From the NCBI RefSeq assembly GCF_001307105.1, contig NZ_LGYN01000027.1, positions 1-64,000 of the forward strand: 64,000 bases of DNA, written 5' to 3'. The position numbers and the translations under genes are program-made. The DNA comes from Bacillus australimaris. Its GTDB lineage: Bacteria > Bacillota > Bacilli > Bacillales > Bacillaceae. Shown one piece after another: positions 53,147-64,000 of the stretch (positions are counted from its first letter, which is position 1; every line of letters begins with the position of its first letter). The notes under the pieces are model-generated. The model was not told the DNA's origin and did no database searches. It was given only the letters and a program-made list of their open reading frames with translations.

Positions 53147-53962
53147 ATGACACCATTTTGGGGTGAAGTCGTAGGTACAATGCTGCTCATTATTTTTGGA
53201 GGCGGTGTGTGTGCGGCAGTTAATTTAAAGAAATCGCTAGCATATCAGTCCGGCTGGATTGTAATCGCTTTCGGATGGGGGTTTGCAGTAGCCATTGCAG
53301 CATATGCAACTGGTGGAATCAGCGGAGCGCATTTGAATCCAGCACTCACAATTGGTCTTGCCTTAGAAGGAAGTTTTCCTTGGGCTGATGTTCCAATGTA
53401 TATTGCCGGTCAAATGCTTGGTGCATTACTAGGAGCTATTATTGTCTTTTTACATTACTTACCGCACTGGAAAGCGACAGACGATCCAGGTGCAAAGCTA
53501 GGTGTATTCTCAACTGGTCCTGCGATTCCGCATACTTTTGCAAACGTACTCAGTGAAGTCATCGGTACATTTGTATTGGTTCTAGGAATCTTAGCGATTG
53601 GTGCAAATAAATTTGCAGACGGAGTGAATCCGCTGATTGTTGGTTTCTTAATTGTCGCAATTGGTCTTTCTTTAGGTGGTACAACTGGTTATGCAATCAA
53701 CCCTGCACGTGATTTAGGTCCGAGAATTGCACATGCGATTCTACCGATTCCAGGTAAAGGTCCATCGAATTGGAAATATGCGTGGGTACCTGTTGTTGGT
53801 CCAATTTTAGGCGGCGCATTTGGCGGTGTTTTCTACAATGCAGCCTTTAAAGCGAACGTCACACCAGCCTTTTGGATTGTAAGCGTTATTTTAGTTGTGG
53901 TATTGTTAGGACTCTATGTTTCTACGAAAAACCAAACAAATGCTGTTAATGAAAGTATGTAA
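53147..53962 (+). CDS. glpF: Glycerol facilitator
   Basis: 271 residues, GAGGAGG upstream. Aquaglyceroporin of the MIP family with six helices and both NPA half-helix motifs, AHLNPALT and AINPARDLG. Passive glycerol uptake across the membrane. First gene of glpFK, 15 bases before glpK. Confidence 0.97.
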   Translation: MTPFWGEVVGTMLLIIFGGGVCAAVNLKKSLAYQSGWIVIAFGWGFAVAIAAYATGGISGAHLNPALTIGLALEGSFPWADVPMYIAGQMLGALLGAIIVFLHYLPHWKATDDPGAKLGVFSTGPAIPHTFANVLSEVIGTFVLVLGILAIGANKFADGVNPLIVGFLIVAIGLSLGGTTGYAINPARDLGPRIAHAILPIPGKGPSNWKYAWVPVVGPILGGAFGGVFYNAAFKANVTPAFWIVSVILVVVLLGLYVSTKNQTNAVNESM

Positions 53963-55493
<1,531 letters not shown>

Positions 55494-55526
55494 TCAAGTA
55501 AGTTAATAGAACGGTTGGAGAACTGG

Positions 55527-55583
55527 AGAGACCGCAGGCACCGAAGTGTAGAAATACGCTTTGGGTGTTTGCGGTCTCTTTTT
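55527..55583 (+). promoter_or_regulatory. GlpP-controlled leader terminator of glpD
   Basis: AGAGACCGCA and TGCGGTCTCT type arms pair, extended by GGCACCGAAG-like inner pairing, followed by a T run ending about 55583. Lies between the promoter and glpD as in B. subtilis, where GlpP antiterminates glpD. Confidence 0.88.
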
Positions 55584-55613
55584 CTTTACCGTACAACATG
55601 GGAGGAACAAGAG

Positions 55614-57275
55614 ATGACTTTTTCTAGCTTAGAAAGAGAACAAATGCTTCAGGAAATGACAAAAAAACCATATGATGTGTTTATCATTGGTGGGGGTATT
55701 ACAGGCGCTGGTACAGCACTTGACGCGGCTTCACGCGGAATGCGTGTCGGTCTTGCGGAAATGCAGGATTTCGCAGCAGGTACGTCTAGCCGCTCAACGA
55801 AGCTAGTGCACGGGGGACTTCGTTATTTAAAACAATTTGAAGTGAAGATGGTCGCAGAGGTCGGTAAAGAGCGTGCCATTGTATACGAAAATGGTCCTCA
55901 TGTTACAACGCCAGAATGGATGCTTCTTCCGATGCATAAAGGCGGGACTTTTGGTAAGTTTTCAACATCTATTGGGCTTAGAGTGTATGACTTTTTAGCG
56001 GGTGTAAAGCATAGCGAACGCAGAAGTATGCTAAGTGCGAAAGAAACACTTGCAAAAGAACCGCTTGTCAAAAAGGACGGCTTAAAAGGCGGCGGCTACT
56101 ATGTTGAATACCGTACAGATGATGCACGCCTCACAATCGAAGTCATGAAAGAGGCTGTGAAATTCGGAGCAGAAGCGGTCAACTATGCGAAAGTAAAAGA
56201 ATTTATTTATGATAAAGGCAAAGTGGTTGGTGTTGTCATTGAAGATGTCATGACGAAGAAAACATACGATGTGTATGCGAAAAAGATCGTCAATGCGACA
56301 GGTCCATGGGTAGACCTGCTTAGAGACAAAGACCACTCAAAACAAGGGAAACACTTACAGCATACAAAAGGAATTCACTTAGTATTTGACCAATCTGTAT
56401 TCCCATTGAAACAAGCGATTTACTTTGACACGCCAGACAAACGTATGGTCTTTGCGATTCCAAGAGAAGGTAAAACGTACGTTGGCACAACAGATACAGT
56501 ATACAAAAAACAGCTGGAGCATCCGCGTATGACAAAAGCCGATCGCGACTATGTCATCCAAGCAATTCAGTACATGTTCCCTGATCTTAATATTACAGAA
56601 AAAGATGTAGAATCCAACTGGGCAGGTCTTCGTCCACTGATTCATGAAGAGGGCAAAGATCCTTCAGAAATTTCTCGTAAGGATGAAGTATGGACATCAT
56701 CTTCAGGCTTAATCACCATTGCTGGTGGTAAATTAACAGGTTACCGCAAAATGGCTGAGCACATTGTGAATCTTGTACGTGAAGGACTGAAAGAAGAAAC
56801 AGGTAAAGATTACGGACCATGTAAAACAAAGCATATGCCAATCTCAGGCGGTCATGTAGGCGGTTCTAAAAATATGGAAGCCTTTGTTCAAGCGAAAACA
56901 GCAGAAGGAGCGTCTGTTGGTTTAACAGAACCGATTGCACAAAAACTAGCTGAAAAATATGGTTCAAACGTTAGCAGTGTCTACAAGCGAGTAGAGCAGC
57001 TTCAAGGTGAAGCAGACAAACGAAACATTCCGGCATATGTGCTAGCAGTGCTTGTCTATGCGATTGAAGAAGAACTAGCTGTTACACCTGTTGATTTCTT
57101 CTTAAGAAGAACAGGCAGCCTATTATTTAACATCAACTGGGCAAAAAAATACGCACAGCCGGTTGTAGATTATATGGCAGAGCGTTTTGGCTGGGATGAA
57201 GCAGTAAAAGAGAAACATCAAACAGAATTAGATCAATTATTCCATGAAGCAGTCGTACCGCTTGATGCTGAATAA
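55614..57275 (+). CDS. glpD: Aerobic glycerol-3-phosphate dehydrogenase
   Basis: 553 residues from ATG 55614 (GGGAGGAAC upstream; the longer open frame from 55515 covers the leader). FAD Rossmann motif [18 protein letters not shown] near residue 22, then [15 protein letters not shown] and a C-terminal DAO_C region. Membrane-associated flavoenzyme oxidising glycerol-3-phosphate to dihydroxyacetone phosphate with electrons to menaquinone. Confidence 0.96.
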   Translation: MTFSSLEREQMLQEMTKKPYDVFIIGGGITGAGTALDAASRGMRVGLAEMQDFAAGTSSRSTKLVHGGLRYLKQFEVKMVAEVGKERAIVYENGPHVTTPEWMLLPMHKGGTFGKFSTSIGLRVYDFLAGVKHSERRSMLSAKETLAKEPLVKKDGLKGGGYYVEYRTDDARLTIEVMKEAVKFGAEAVNYAKVKEFIYDKGKVVGVVIEDVMTKKTYDVYAKKIVNATGPWVDLLRDKDHSKQGKHLQHTKGIHLVFDQSVFPLKQAIYFDTPDKRMVFAIPREGKTYVGTTDTVYKKQLEHPRMTKADRDYVIQAIQYMFPDLNITEKDVESNWAGLRPLIHEEGKDPSEISRKDEVWTSSSGLITIAGGKLTGYRKMAEHIVNLVREGLKEETGKDYGPCKTKHMPISGGHVGGSKNMEAFVQAKTAEGASVGLTEPIAQKLAEKYGSNVSSVYKRVEQLQGEADKRNIPAYVLAVLVYAIEEELAVTPVDFFLRRTGSLLFNINWAKKYAQPVVDYMAERFGWDEAVKEKHQTELDQLFHEAVVPLDAE

Positions 57276-57279
57276 AAGG

Positions 57280-57498
57280 AAAAGCCGATCATGTATCGGC
57301 TTTTCAGCATGTAGGCAAACCCTCGCATTCGGTGTCAGGTCTGCGCTCCGGTGCTCACGAATGTCAAATTCGCTCCGCTGCTCGCCCTTCCTAGACTGCA
57401 AAGGTTTTCTATCATGCTGAAAAGAAGACAAAGGGCTAAAATCAAGATCATTTTAGCCCTTTGTCAACAATGTGAAAGCCGATCATGTATCGGCTTTT
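57280..57498 (+). repeat. Terminator-nested repeat, copy 3
   Basis: Element 57305-57474 (170 bp) between two copies of the glpD terminator hairpin AAAGCCGAT-CATGT-ATCGGCTTT (57280-57304 and 57475-57498, 24 bases the same). T run only on the right. Ends AGCATGTAGGCAAACC and GGTTTTCTATCATGCT keep pairing although their bases differ from copies 1 and 2, i.e. covariation. Internal hairpin GGGCTAAAAT/ATTTTAGCCC about 57433-57460. Confidence 0.9.
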
Positions 57499-57614
57499 TT
57501 TATTTGTTCAGCATTTTCTCAAGCTGCTAATGATATAGCATGACATAAAGGCTGATTCCATATAAAATAACAGTAGATGTATTTTATTGATGATAAGAGC
57601 TGGGGAGGACGACC

Positions 57615-59360
57615 ATGAATTGGAAGACGAATTATGAGCGATGGATCAATGAGAAGCACCTGGATACTGAGCTAAGGGAATGGCTGGAAGCGCATCAACA
57701 TGATCATCAAGCATTGGAAGACTGTTTCTATAAAAACCTTGAGTTCGGCACTGGAGGAATGCGTGGTGAGATTGGTGCAGGCACGAACCGAATGAATGTT
57801 TACACTGTTCGTAAAGCATCAGCAGGTCTTGCTGCGTATATTGCGAAACATGGAGAGGATGCAAAAAAAAGAGGCGTCGCCATTGCATACGATTCACGCC
57901 ATAAATCGCCTGAATTTGCAATGGAAGCAGCCAAAACGCTTGCTTCACAAGGCATTCAAACATATGTATTTGATGAACTGCGTCCGACACCAGAGCTCTC
58001 CTTTGCTGTTCGTGAGCTGCATGCATTTGCCGGAATCGTCGTGACAGCAAGTCATAATCCGCCAGAATATAATGGCTATAAAGTGTATGGGGAAGATGGC
58101 GGACAGCTGCCCCTATTTGAAGCCGATCAAGTCATTCAAGAAGTAGATGCAATTGAAAATGAACTGTCGATTTCAGTTGATTCTGAGGAAACGTTAAAAC
58201 AGCAAGGGCTGATCAAGATGATCGGAGAAAAAATTGATCATGCCTATATTGAAAAATTAAAAACCATAAGTGTGCATCCTGAGCTGGGAAATGAGGTCGA
58301 TGTCAAAGTCGTATTTACTCCGCTTCATGGTACAGCCAATCACCCTGTCAGAAACGGACTTCAAGCTCTTGGCTACCAGCATGTCACTGTTGTACCTGAG
58401 CAGGAAAAACCAGATCCACAATTCTCAACAGTGACCTCGCCGAATCCAGAGGAGCATGCAGCATTTGAGTATGCCATTAAGCTCGGCGAAAAGCAAAATG
58501 CTGATATTCTTATTGCAACAGACCCAGATGCTGACAGGTTAGGTATTGCGGTTAGAAATCACGATGGAGAATTTACCGTTTTAACAGGCAATCAAACAGG
58601 AGCCTTACTGCTTCATTATTTATTGTCTGAAAAACAAAAACTGGGTCAGCTGCCGCCTCGTCCCGTCGTCATGAAAACCATTGTCACAAGTGAGCTTGGC
58701 CGTGCTGTTGCATCAGCCTTTGGTGCCGACACGATAGACACACTCACTGGCTTTAAATTTATTGGCGAAAAAATTAAGCAATTTGAAAAGAGCGGAGAAT
58801 ACACATTTCAATTCGGTTATGAAGAAAGCTATGGCTATTTGATCGGTGATTTTGCACGAGATAAAGATGCCGTGCAAGCAGCACTGTTAGCGGTTGAAGT
58901 CGCTGCGTTTTATAAAAAACAAGGTAAGTCCTTGTATGACGCGCTTGTCGATATTTTCAAGGAGTTTGGTTTTTACAGAGAAGGATTAAAATCGTTAACC
59001 TTAAAAGGAAAAGAAGGAGCAGAGCAGATTGCAGCCATCCTTCATACTTTTAGAACAAATCCGCCAGCTGCCATCGCAGGACAGCGGATCACAGTGATTG
59101 AGGATTACCAATCAAGTGAAAGACATCTTGTGGATGAAAAGAAAGAAGAAACCATTCACCTGCCAGCATCAAATGTGTTGAAGTATTTCCTTGAGGATGG
59201 CTCGTGGTTCTGCTTAAGACCTTCCGGCACTGAGCCTAAAGTGAAATTTTATATTGCAGTCAAAGGCACGTCTTTAACAGACAGCGAAGAAAAACTGAGG
59301 CTTCTGTCAGAAGAAGTGATGAAAGTGGTTTATGATATTGTAGAAGAAACAGCTAAATAA
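57615..59360 (+). CDS. pgcA: Alpha-phosphoglucomutase
   Basis: 581 residues, ATG with GGGGAGGA upstream. Phosphohexomutase family: active-site serine in [17 protein letters not shown], metal loop [12 protein letters not shown], sugar loop [12 protein letters not shown], phosphate loop [12 protein letters not shown]. Interconverts glucose-6- and glucose-1-phosphate for UDP-glucose, needed for glucolipid anchors of lipoteichoic acid (compare yfnI at 6440) and wall polymers. Formerly yhxB. Confidence 0.95.
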   Translation: MNWKTNYERWINEKHLDTELREWLEAHQHDHQALEDCFYKNLEFGTGGMRGEIGAGTNRMNVYTVRKASAGLAAYIAKHGEDAKKRGVAIAYDSRHKSPEFAMEAAKTLASQGIQTYVFDELRPTPELSFAVRELHAFAGIVVTASHNPPEYNGYKVYGEDGGQLPLFEADQVIQEVDAIENELSISVDSEETLKQQGLIKMIGEKIDHAYIEKLKTISVHPELGNEVDVKVVFTPLHGTANHPVRNGLQALGYQHVTVVPEQEKPDPQFSTVTSPNPEEHAAFEYAIKLGEKQNADILIATDPDADRLGIAVRNHDGEFTVLTGNQTGALLLHYLLSEKQKLGQLPPRPVVMKTIVTSELGRAVASAFGADTIDTLTGFKFIGEKIKQFEKSGEYTFQFGYEESYGYLIGDFARDKDAVQAALLAVEVAAFYKKQGKSLYDALVDIFKEFGFYREGLKSLTLKGKEGAEQIAAILHTFRTNPPAAIAGQRITVIEDYQSSERHLVDEKKEETIHLPASNVLKYFLEDGSWFCLRPSGTEPKVKFYIAVKGTSLTDSEEKLRLLSEEVMKVVYDIVEETAK

Positions 59361-59370
59361 AGAAAGACGA

Positions 59371-59404
59371 TGCCATCTTGCAAGAATGCATGATGGCTTT
59401 TTTC
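59371..59404 (+). terminator. Terminator of pgcA
   Basis: GCCATC and GATGGC with inner TGCA/TGCA pairing, followed by seven Ts. Confidence 0.85.
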
Positions 59405-59462
59405 TCAGCCAAAAGAATGAGAAGAAATCATTCTTTTGGAGAAAGAGCCAGCAGGGTGCTCA

Positions 59463-59471
59463 TGGTATAAT
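59463..59471 (+). promoter_or_regulatory. Extended -10 promoter of yhcYZ
   Basis: TG at 59463-59464 and perfect TATAAT at 59466-59471 (TGnTATAAT); no clear -35. About 45 bases before the start. Confidence 0.55.
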
Positions 59472-59514
59472 AAGCGTAATGATAAGAGAAGGCAGCATGC
59501 CGGGGGTAAACAGC

Positions 59515-60660
59515 ATGGGAGAATACCAAGAAAAGGTTGAAACATTAAAAACGTTAAAAGAAATTGCTGAAAAGCTAAATGAAGGCATGGAAATGAAAGA
59601 TACGCTTCATGAAGTGCTTCAGATGCTGATGGATGTTACAGGCTTTCATTCAGCATGGATTTATTTTATAGAACAAGACGGATCATATGAATTGATGGCA
59701 GAGGTTTCCTTACCTGAAGCTCTCTCGAAGAATCGACAGCAGCTCATGTGTCAAAATGATTGTTATTGTATCAACCGATACACGAAAGGCTCACTTCAAT
59801 CAGCCACCAATATTATGAACTGCAAACGGATTGAAACGGCAATTGAACAAAGGCTTGGGGATACAGAAGGGATTACACATCATGCGACGGTGCCGCTACA
59901 AGCATGTAAGCGTACGTTCGGCTTATTAAATGTGGCGGCAAAGGGAAAAGTCACATTTTCACAAGAAGAGCTGAATTTGCTTGAAAGCATTGCACTTCAA
60001 ATTGGCACAGCTATACAGCGAATGAAGCTTGTGCAAAATGAACAGCAGCACGCCCTTTTACAAGAAAGAAACCGACTGGCACAGGACTTACATGATTCTG
60101 TCAACCAAATGCTGTTCTCAGTCAGTCTGACCGCTAAGGCTGCCCGTCAAATGACAAATGATCAGAATTTAGGGGAAATGATTGATTTTATTCAGCATTT
60201 GTCACAAGATGCACTGATTGAAATGCGTTCACTCATTTGGCAGCTTAGACCAAGAGGAATTGAAAAAGGGTTTACGACAGGCATTGAAGAGTATGCAAAG
60301 CTGTTAGGATTGCGCTGCAGATTATCTTTATCAGGTTGTATGGAGATGGACCATTCGCAACATGAAATGTTGTTTCGGGTATGTCAAGAAGCGCTGAATA
60401 ATTGTCAAAAACATGCGGGAGTAGAGGAAGTTGAGGTCAAACTTAATCAATCAAAAGACACATTTGAAATGAAAATCATTGATAACGGAAAAGGATTTCA
60501 GTATGACGAGCAGATGAGCCTTCCTTCCCTTGGACTGAAAGGGATGTCTGACCGCATCCGAAGAGCCGGTGGTACGTTTTGTATCAATTCTGAATTAGGT
60601 AAAGGAACCATGATTCATGTAAAAGTGCCATTTTCACAAGAGAGGAAGGGATCGTCATGA
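59515..60660 (+). CDS. yhcY: Sensor histidine kinase YhcY
   Basis: 381 residues from ATG 59515 (GGGGG upstream; ATG 59497 also possible). No membrane helix. GAF domain (about 25-170), then HisKA_3 with the phospho-acceptor in RLAQDLHDSVNQMLFS and a HATPase_c ending DNGKGFQYDEQ, LGLKGMSDRIRRAGG. NarX/LiaS-type cytoplasmic sensor; signal unknown. Overlaps yhcZ by four bases, its cognate regulator. Confidence 0.94.
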   Translation: MGEYQEKVETLKTLKEIAEKLNEGMEMKDTLHEVLQMLMDVTGFHSAWIYFIEQDGSYELMAEVSLPEALSKNRQQLMCQNDCYCINRYTKGSLQSATNIMNCKRIETAIEQRLGDTEGITHHATVPLQACKRTFGLLNVAAKGKVTFSQEELNLLESIALQIGTAIQRMKLVQNEQQHALLQERNRLAQDLHDSVNQMLFSVSLTAKAARQMTNDQNLGEMIDFIQHLSQDALIEMRSLIWQLRPRGIEKGFTTGIEEYAKLLGLRCRLSLSGCMEMDHSQHEMLFRVCQEALNNCQKHAGVEEVEVKLNQSKDTFEMKIIDNGKGFQYDEQMSLPSLGLKGMSDRIRRAGGTFCINSELGKGTMIHVKVPFSQERKGSS

Positions 60661-61307
60661 GAGTCGTTATTGCAGATGATCATCATATTGTGAGAAAAGG
60701 GCTGGTGTTTTTCTTGCAAACACAGCCTGATGTGGACATCGTTGGTGAGGCATCTAATGGGGAAGAGGCTTTAGAAGTTGTTAGACAAACACAGCCTGAT
60801 ATTGTCTTAATGGATTTGTCTATGCCCGTGATGAATGGTATTGAGGCAACGAAAAAAATGACGCTGGAAATGCCGGACACCCGCATTGTGATCCTGACAA
60901 GCTATGCGGATAAGGATTATGTCATTCCTGCCATTCAAGCAGGGGCGAAAGCCTATCAGTTAAAGGACGTTGCACCTGAAAAGCTGCTCACAACAATGAT
61001 AGAAGTACAAAATGGCACCTATCAGTTAGATGGTTATATCACGACCTTTCTTGTGCAGCATTTGACAGAACCAAAAGAACAGAAATGGGCATTGATGAAA
61101 GAGCTGACCAATCGAGAGCAAGATGTCCTATTTGAAATTGCAAAGGGCAAAAGCAACAAAGAAATTGCCTCATCGCTGTTTATTTCTGAAAAGACTGTCA
61201 AAACGCACGTATCTCATGTATTATCAAAGTTAGAGCTGGCAGATCGAACCCAAGCGGCTCTATATGCAGTCGATTATCAAAAAAATCAGCCAAAAGAGCT
61301 GCTATGA
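60657..61307 (+). CDS. yhcZ: NarL-family response regulator YhcZ
   Basis: 216 residues. Receiver domain with DD near the N-terminus (VVIADDHH), phosphoacceptor Asp in DIVLMDLSMP and Lys in LKDVAPEK; C-terminal LuxR-type helix-turn-helix (LTNREQDVLFEIAKGKSNKEIA, EKTVKTHVSHVLSKL). Partner of YhcY by overlap. Confidence 0.96.
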   Translation: MRVVIADDHHIVRKGLVFFLQTQPDVDIVGEASNGEEALEVVRQTQPDIVLMDLSMPVMNGIEATKKMTLEMPDTRIVILTSYADKDYVIPAIQAGAKAYQLKDVAPEKLLTTMIEVQNGTYQLDGYITTFLVQHLTEPKEQKWALMKELTNREQDVLFEIAKGKSNKEIASSLFISEKTVKTHVSHVLSKLELADRTQAALYAVDYQKNQPKELL

Positions 61308-61459
61308 CAGAGAGGAATTTTACCGCTATGCTAAAACTTTTAAGCGCACATTCAATTCAATGAATTGAATAAAAAAGAGCACAGATGTTGGTTTATTTGT
61401 CGTGCCCTTTTGCGTGAAAAGAGAAGCATGAACAGTCTAATTTCTAATTAAGATACCAT

Positions 61460-61497
61460 AAAAGACTTGATGAGATATGCTCATCAAGTCTTTTTTA
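61460..61497 (+). terminator. Terminator between yhcZ and the GNAT gene
   Basis: AAAGACTTGATGAG and CTCATCAAGTCTTT pair around ATATG, followed by Ts. An AT-rich palindrome TTCAATT/AATTGAA lies further upstream near 61350-61370. Confidence 0.9.
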
Positions 61498-61563
61498 TTT
61501 TGGAGGAGGTGATGAGCCGGTCAATCACAGGGAAAACGAAAACTAAAATAGGAGGAAAACAAA

Positions 61564-62448
61564 GTGGAGACATATGAATTAGTAAGTGATTATCGTCATG
61601 ATCACAAATTGAAAGAGAGCTTTAATCAGCTTGCGATCAATACATTTGATTTGGATTTTAGTGACTGGTACAAAAGAGGGTACTGGGATGAAAAATATAT
61701 TCCTTATTCCTTTGTTCATCATGGAAAAGTGGTTTCAAACGCTTCCGTCTATCTCATGTCTGTGATCATTGATGGTCAAACGTATCGGGCTGTTCAAATC
61801 GGTACGGTAATGACAGATCAAGCCTATCGTCATAAAGGATTAGCGACAAAGTTAATACAGCATATTATGGATCAATACGAAAATGATTGTGATATGATCT
61901 TTCTTTTTGCCAACGATTCCGTGCTGAATTTTTATCCGAGATTTGGCTTTACTCGTTATCACGAAAGTGAATTTTGCTTAGATATCAATAAAAGTACCAT
62001 TCAAATGAAAAAAGATGTACAACTCAAACAGCTGACATTGGAGCAAGACCTGCCAATCCTTGAACAGTTCGCAGAAAAACGTCAAACGGGCTCAATGACG
62101 CTGAACGCTGAGGATCATGGCAGCTTATTGATGTTTTATTTTACATTAGTATGGCCAGATGCCATTTTTTATATTGAAACGCTAGATACCATTGTGCTGA
62201 TGAATGAAGAAAATGAAACGATGCATGTGTTTGATATGATCTCGCTTCAAACGCCAAATGTAGAAGAAGTTGTAGCAAGCATTGTGAAGGAAACGACAGA
62301 AAAAGTGATTTTCTATTTTACGCCTGATACGTCAATTGATGGCTTACACGCGGTCACGACACCAAATGACGAGGATGCACTGTTTATTTACACAAAAAAA
62401 GATTGGGCATTAGGCCACTTTATGTTTCCAATCACAGCGCACTGTTAA
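61564..62448 (+). CDS. GNAT-family acetyltransferase
   Basis: 294 residues, GTG start with TAGGAGGAAA upstream. N-terminal GNAT fold (about 1-145): the acetyl-CoA loop VMTDQAYRHKGLATKL and the following NDSVLNFYPRFGF. The second half (about 150-290) is a C-terminal extension, giving an Eis-like two-part architecture. Substrate unknown. Not in my memory of B. subtilis at this place. Confidence 0.88.
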   Translation: METYELVSDYRHDHKLKESFNQLAINTFDLDFSDWYKRGYWDEKYIPYSFVHHGKVVSNASVYLMSVIIDGQTYRAVQIGTVMTDQAYRHKGLATKLIQHIMDQYENDCDMIFLFANDSVLNFYPRFGFTRYHESEFCLDINKSTIQMKKDVQLKQLTLEQDLPILEQFAEKRQTGSMTLNAEDHGSLLMFYFTLVWPDAIFYIETLDTIVLMNEENETMHVFDMISLQTPNVEEVVASIVKETTEKVIFYFTPDTSIDGLHAVTTPNDEDALFIYTKKDWALGHFMFPITAHC

Positions 62449-62456
62449 AGGTATGT

Positions 62457-62482
62457 AAAAAGGCTGAAAATCAGCCTTTTTC
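62457..62482. terminator. Bidirectional terminator
   Basis: AAAAAGGCTGA and TCAGCCTTTTT pair around AAA between the GNAT gene and convergent yhdB. Confidence 0.88.
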
Positions 62483-62483
62483 T

Positions 62484-62732
62484 TTATGTGTACATCGGTT
62501 GTGAATAAACTTCAGCAGCAGCAGCTTCAGAGGCGTGGTCAATGTACTGCAGGAGTCCATATAAACATTTTTCAACATCTGCATCGTTCCGGTTAAATTG
62601 ATACGCATGTAAGAAATGCTCAATACGTTTCGAGAGCAAGTCATCTTGCGTACGTACCATAAGAATAAGTAAATTATCCCATTGCGAGCGATGCGTATAA
62701 TAAAGTGCTTTATCATAATCCGCCACATTCAT
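62484..62732 (-). CDS. yhdB: YhdB
   Basis: 82 residues from ATG 62732, AAAGGAGAAGG upstream; the longer reading from 62765 is rejected. Small soluble helical protein: MNVADYDKALYYTHRSQWDN and KRIEHFLHAYQF resemble B. subtilis YhdB. Function unknown. Confidence 0.9.
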   Translation of the reverse strand: MNVADYDKALYYTHRSQWDNLLILMVRTQDDLLSKRIEHFLHAYQFNRNDADVEKCLYGLLQYIDHASEAAAAEVYSQPMYT

Positions 62733-62923
62733 TAAACCTTCTCCTTTCCCTTGAGAAGTCCTCATTAGTTTGCTCGGATCATATCGACTTTTTCAGGGGA
62801 AATGTTGGTGCCTGCATCAATCGTGTACCGGGAATTATAGGCTGAATAAATGCTTCATGTATGAAAAAGGACTGGCCAGCAAAACCTAAACAAAATATAG
62901 ATGAAAGTGAGATCAGTGATATC

Positions 62924-63244
62924 ATGCAGCCGAAATTGTGGATGCTTTTTACAGCAGGAATGGTTTTGCTTGGCAGTTTGATGAACCATCCTGCATCAAA
63001 GGCAGCGGGGCAGCCGCTTGAAAATTGGGAAAGACTTGCATACACTGCCTTGCAAGATGAATATGAAGGTGCCGCTTTAAACGATTATCATTACATCGGC
63101 CGTACACAAGTGAATGATGAGCAGACAAAAGATGTGTTTCGCGTGACCGTAAAAGAAGGCTCAACTCACTTTGCTGCACATGCAGAAATTTATTTTCATC
63201 CGGTGACCGGTCATTTGATTAGTATTAACGTGTTCCGGCTATAA
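62924..63244 (+). CDS. yhdC: YhdC, secreted DUF3889 protein
   Basis: 106 residues from ATG 62924; the in-frame ATG 62861 adds a charged stretch ahead of the signal peptide. Signal peptide MQPKLWMLFTAGMVLLGSLM, likely cut after ASKA or nearby, then a compact domain with DYHYIGRTQ and FHPVTGHLISINVF. Length and context match B. subtilis YhdC. Function unknown. Confidence 0.85.
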   Translation: MQPKLWMLFTAGMVLLGSLMNHPASKAAGQPLENWERLAYTALQDEYEGAALNDYHYIGRTQVNDEQTKDVFRVTVKEGSTHFAAHAEIYFHPVTGHLISINVFRL

Positions 63245-63260
63245 AAAACACTCAAGTACT

Positions 63261-63316
63261 TAAGCTGAAAACAAAAAAAGGGCTAAAATCAAGATCATTT
63301 TAGCCCTTTGTCCAAC
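63261..63316 (+). repeat. Remnant of the terminator-nested repeat, 3' part only
   Basis: AGCTGAAAAC followed by AAAGGGCTAAAATCAAGATC and ATTTTAGCCCTTTGTCCAAC matches the last 55 bases of copies 1-3. The 5' inverted-repeat arm and middle are missing. Situated between yhdC and convergent katA, where the remaining hairpin with T-rich flank probably serves as terminator. Confidence 0.8.
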
Positions 63317-63347
63317 ATTTTAATTAGAAACGTTCATTACGATAAAA

Positions 63348-64000
63348 TTACTTCATGCTTCCTTGAAGATAAGCGCGAATATCCACACCAAGTGAATCCG
63401 CCAAACGTTGTCCGTAATCTTCATCAGCACGATAGAAGTTGCAGATTGCAAGTAATTTTGTTTTGTCATTTACATCTTTCAGATCAGCTGTTAGGTTTTT
63501 AATCAATGCTTGTTTCTCTTCCTCAGAGTAGCTTCGATATCTTTCCCCAGCTTGTTTGAAATCGTTCGGTTTTTCAATTTTTTGTCTCACGATACGGTCG
63601 CCGTGAAGAACTGGCTCACTTTCTTTGTAGTGAGGGTTTTCTTTTGGCTGATCGTCATAACGGTTTGGTTCATAGTTAATATGACCGCTTGGGCGAGTCG
63701 TTGTCATAAAGCCATCCTGCTGGTTATTGTGTACAGGTGCATAAGGGCAGTTCACCGGAATGCGCATGTAGTTCGCACCAAGACGGTGGCGCTGTGTATC
63801 AGGATATGAGAACAGACGACCTTGAAGCAGTTTATCTTCAGATGCTTCAATTCCTGGAACAAGTGCACTTGGTGTGAAAGCAGATTGTTCTGTTTCAGCA
63901 AAGAAATTTTCAGGATTGCGGTTGAGTGTCATACGTCCTACTTTTTGAAGCGGGTAATCTTCTTCGCTCCACGTCTTTGTTGGATCACATGGATCATAAT
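63348..64000 (-). CDS. katA: Catalase KatA, C-terminal part
   Basis: Open to the window end, so the N-terminus lies beyond 64000; about 217 residues are seen. Heme-binding tyrosine region RLFSYPDTQRHRLGAN and PVNCPYAPVHNNQQDGFM mark a clade 3 monofunctional heme catalase. Decomposes hydrogen peroxide in the cytoplasm. B. subtilis katA lies elsewhere, near the ssu operon, so either it moved or this is another paralogue. Confidence 0.95.
   Translation of the reverse strand, partial: YDPCDPTKTWSEEDYPLQKVGRMTLNRNPENFFAETEQSAFTPSALVPGIEASEDKLLQGRLFSYPDTQRHRLGANYMRIPVNCPYAPVHNNQQDGFMTTTRPSGHINYEPNRYDDQPKENPHYKESEPVLHGDRIVRQKIEKPNDFKQAGERYRSYSEEEKQALIKNLTADLKDVNDKTKLLAICNFYRADEDYGQRLADSLGVDIRAYLQGSMK

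Overview
The window is Bacillus chromosome. Gene content and order match the Bacillus subtilis stretch trnD / ssu / yhbA-yhbJ / yhcA-yhcZ / yhxA / glpPFKD / yhxB / yhdB-yhdC, but with insertions and losses that point to the B. pumilus group (pumilus, safensis, altitudinis). The species call is an inference from gene order and remembered B. subtilis proteins, not from a search. SigA-type promoters, strong Shine-Dalgarno boxes, TTG and GTG starts and many hairpin-plus-T terminators fit a low-GC Firmicute.

Layout. 1-673: the end of a large tRNA cluster (Tyr, Trp, His, Gln, Gly, Cys, Leu, Leu). 674-5899: accessory DNA. It holds a small gene between tRNA-Leu and a duplicated tRNA-Leu 3' end, an APH-fold kinase, a histidine phosphatase variant, and DUF1963 and DUF2262 proteins of a kind often found as immunity genes. 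6277-9104: a lipoteichoic acid synthase paralogue under a candidate ECF promoter, and a type I signal peptidase. 9139-14779: sulfur metabolism. metY diverges from a sulfonate operon (ssuBACD), which is preceded by two copies of one promoter/leader/terminator unit. The first copy drives a tiny basic FbpB-like protein. 15320-19005: a five-gene cassette with a 70-residue hydrophobic peptide, an ABC transporter, a PqqD-like/M50 metalloprotease and a small membrane protein. It looks like an uncharacterised peptide (RiPP or bacteriocin) locus. 19083-27038: lipoprotein, tRNA-Gly, queG, yhbB, trmL, and the sporulation-linked prkA and yhbH.

27133-39018: the yhbJ-yhcABC efflux/flavodoxin operon (its MarR gene absent), cspB, the diguanylate cyclase dgcK, spore proteins YhcM, YhcN and YhcQ, a membrane gluzincin, and an 1126-residue degenerate CheB-CheR-PAS-histidine kinase fusion. 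39106-46756: cell-surface nuclease YhcR (without its sorting signal), sortase YhcS, pseudouridine synthase YhcT, then YhcU, YhcW and YhcX. 46794-52217: a secreted protein, a VOC protein, an AEC transporter, a PucR-type regulator and aminotransferase YhxA. 52372-57275: the glycerol regulon, where GlpP acts on two terminator-containing leaders (glpFK and glpD) and a cre site adds catabolite control. 57615-64000: pgcA, the YhcY/YhcZ two-component pair, a GNAT protein, yhdB, yhdC and the end of katA.

Two signals stand out. One is the peptide cassette at 15320-19005. The other is a repeat of about 170 bp found three times (42655-42828, 47805-47976, 57305-57474), plus a remnant near 63261. Each full copy sits directly after the stem of an intrinsic terminator, in the same orientation as the upstream gene, and is flanked by a 24-27 bp duplication that consists of the terminator hairpin itself.
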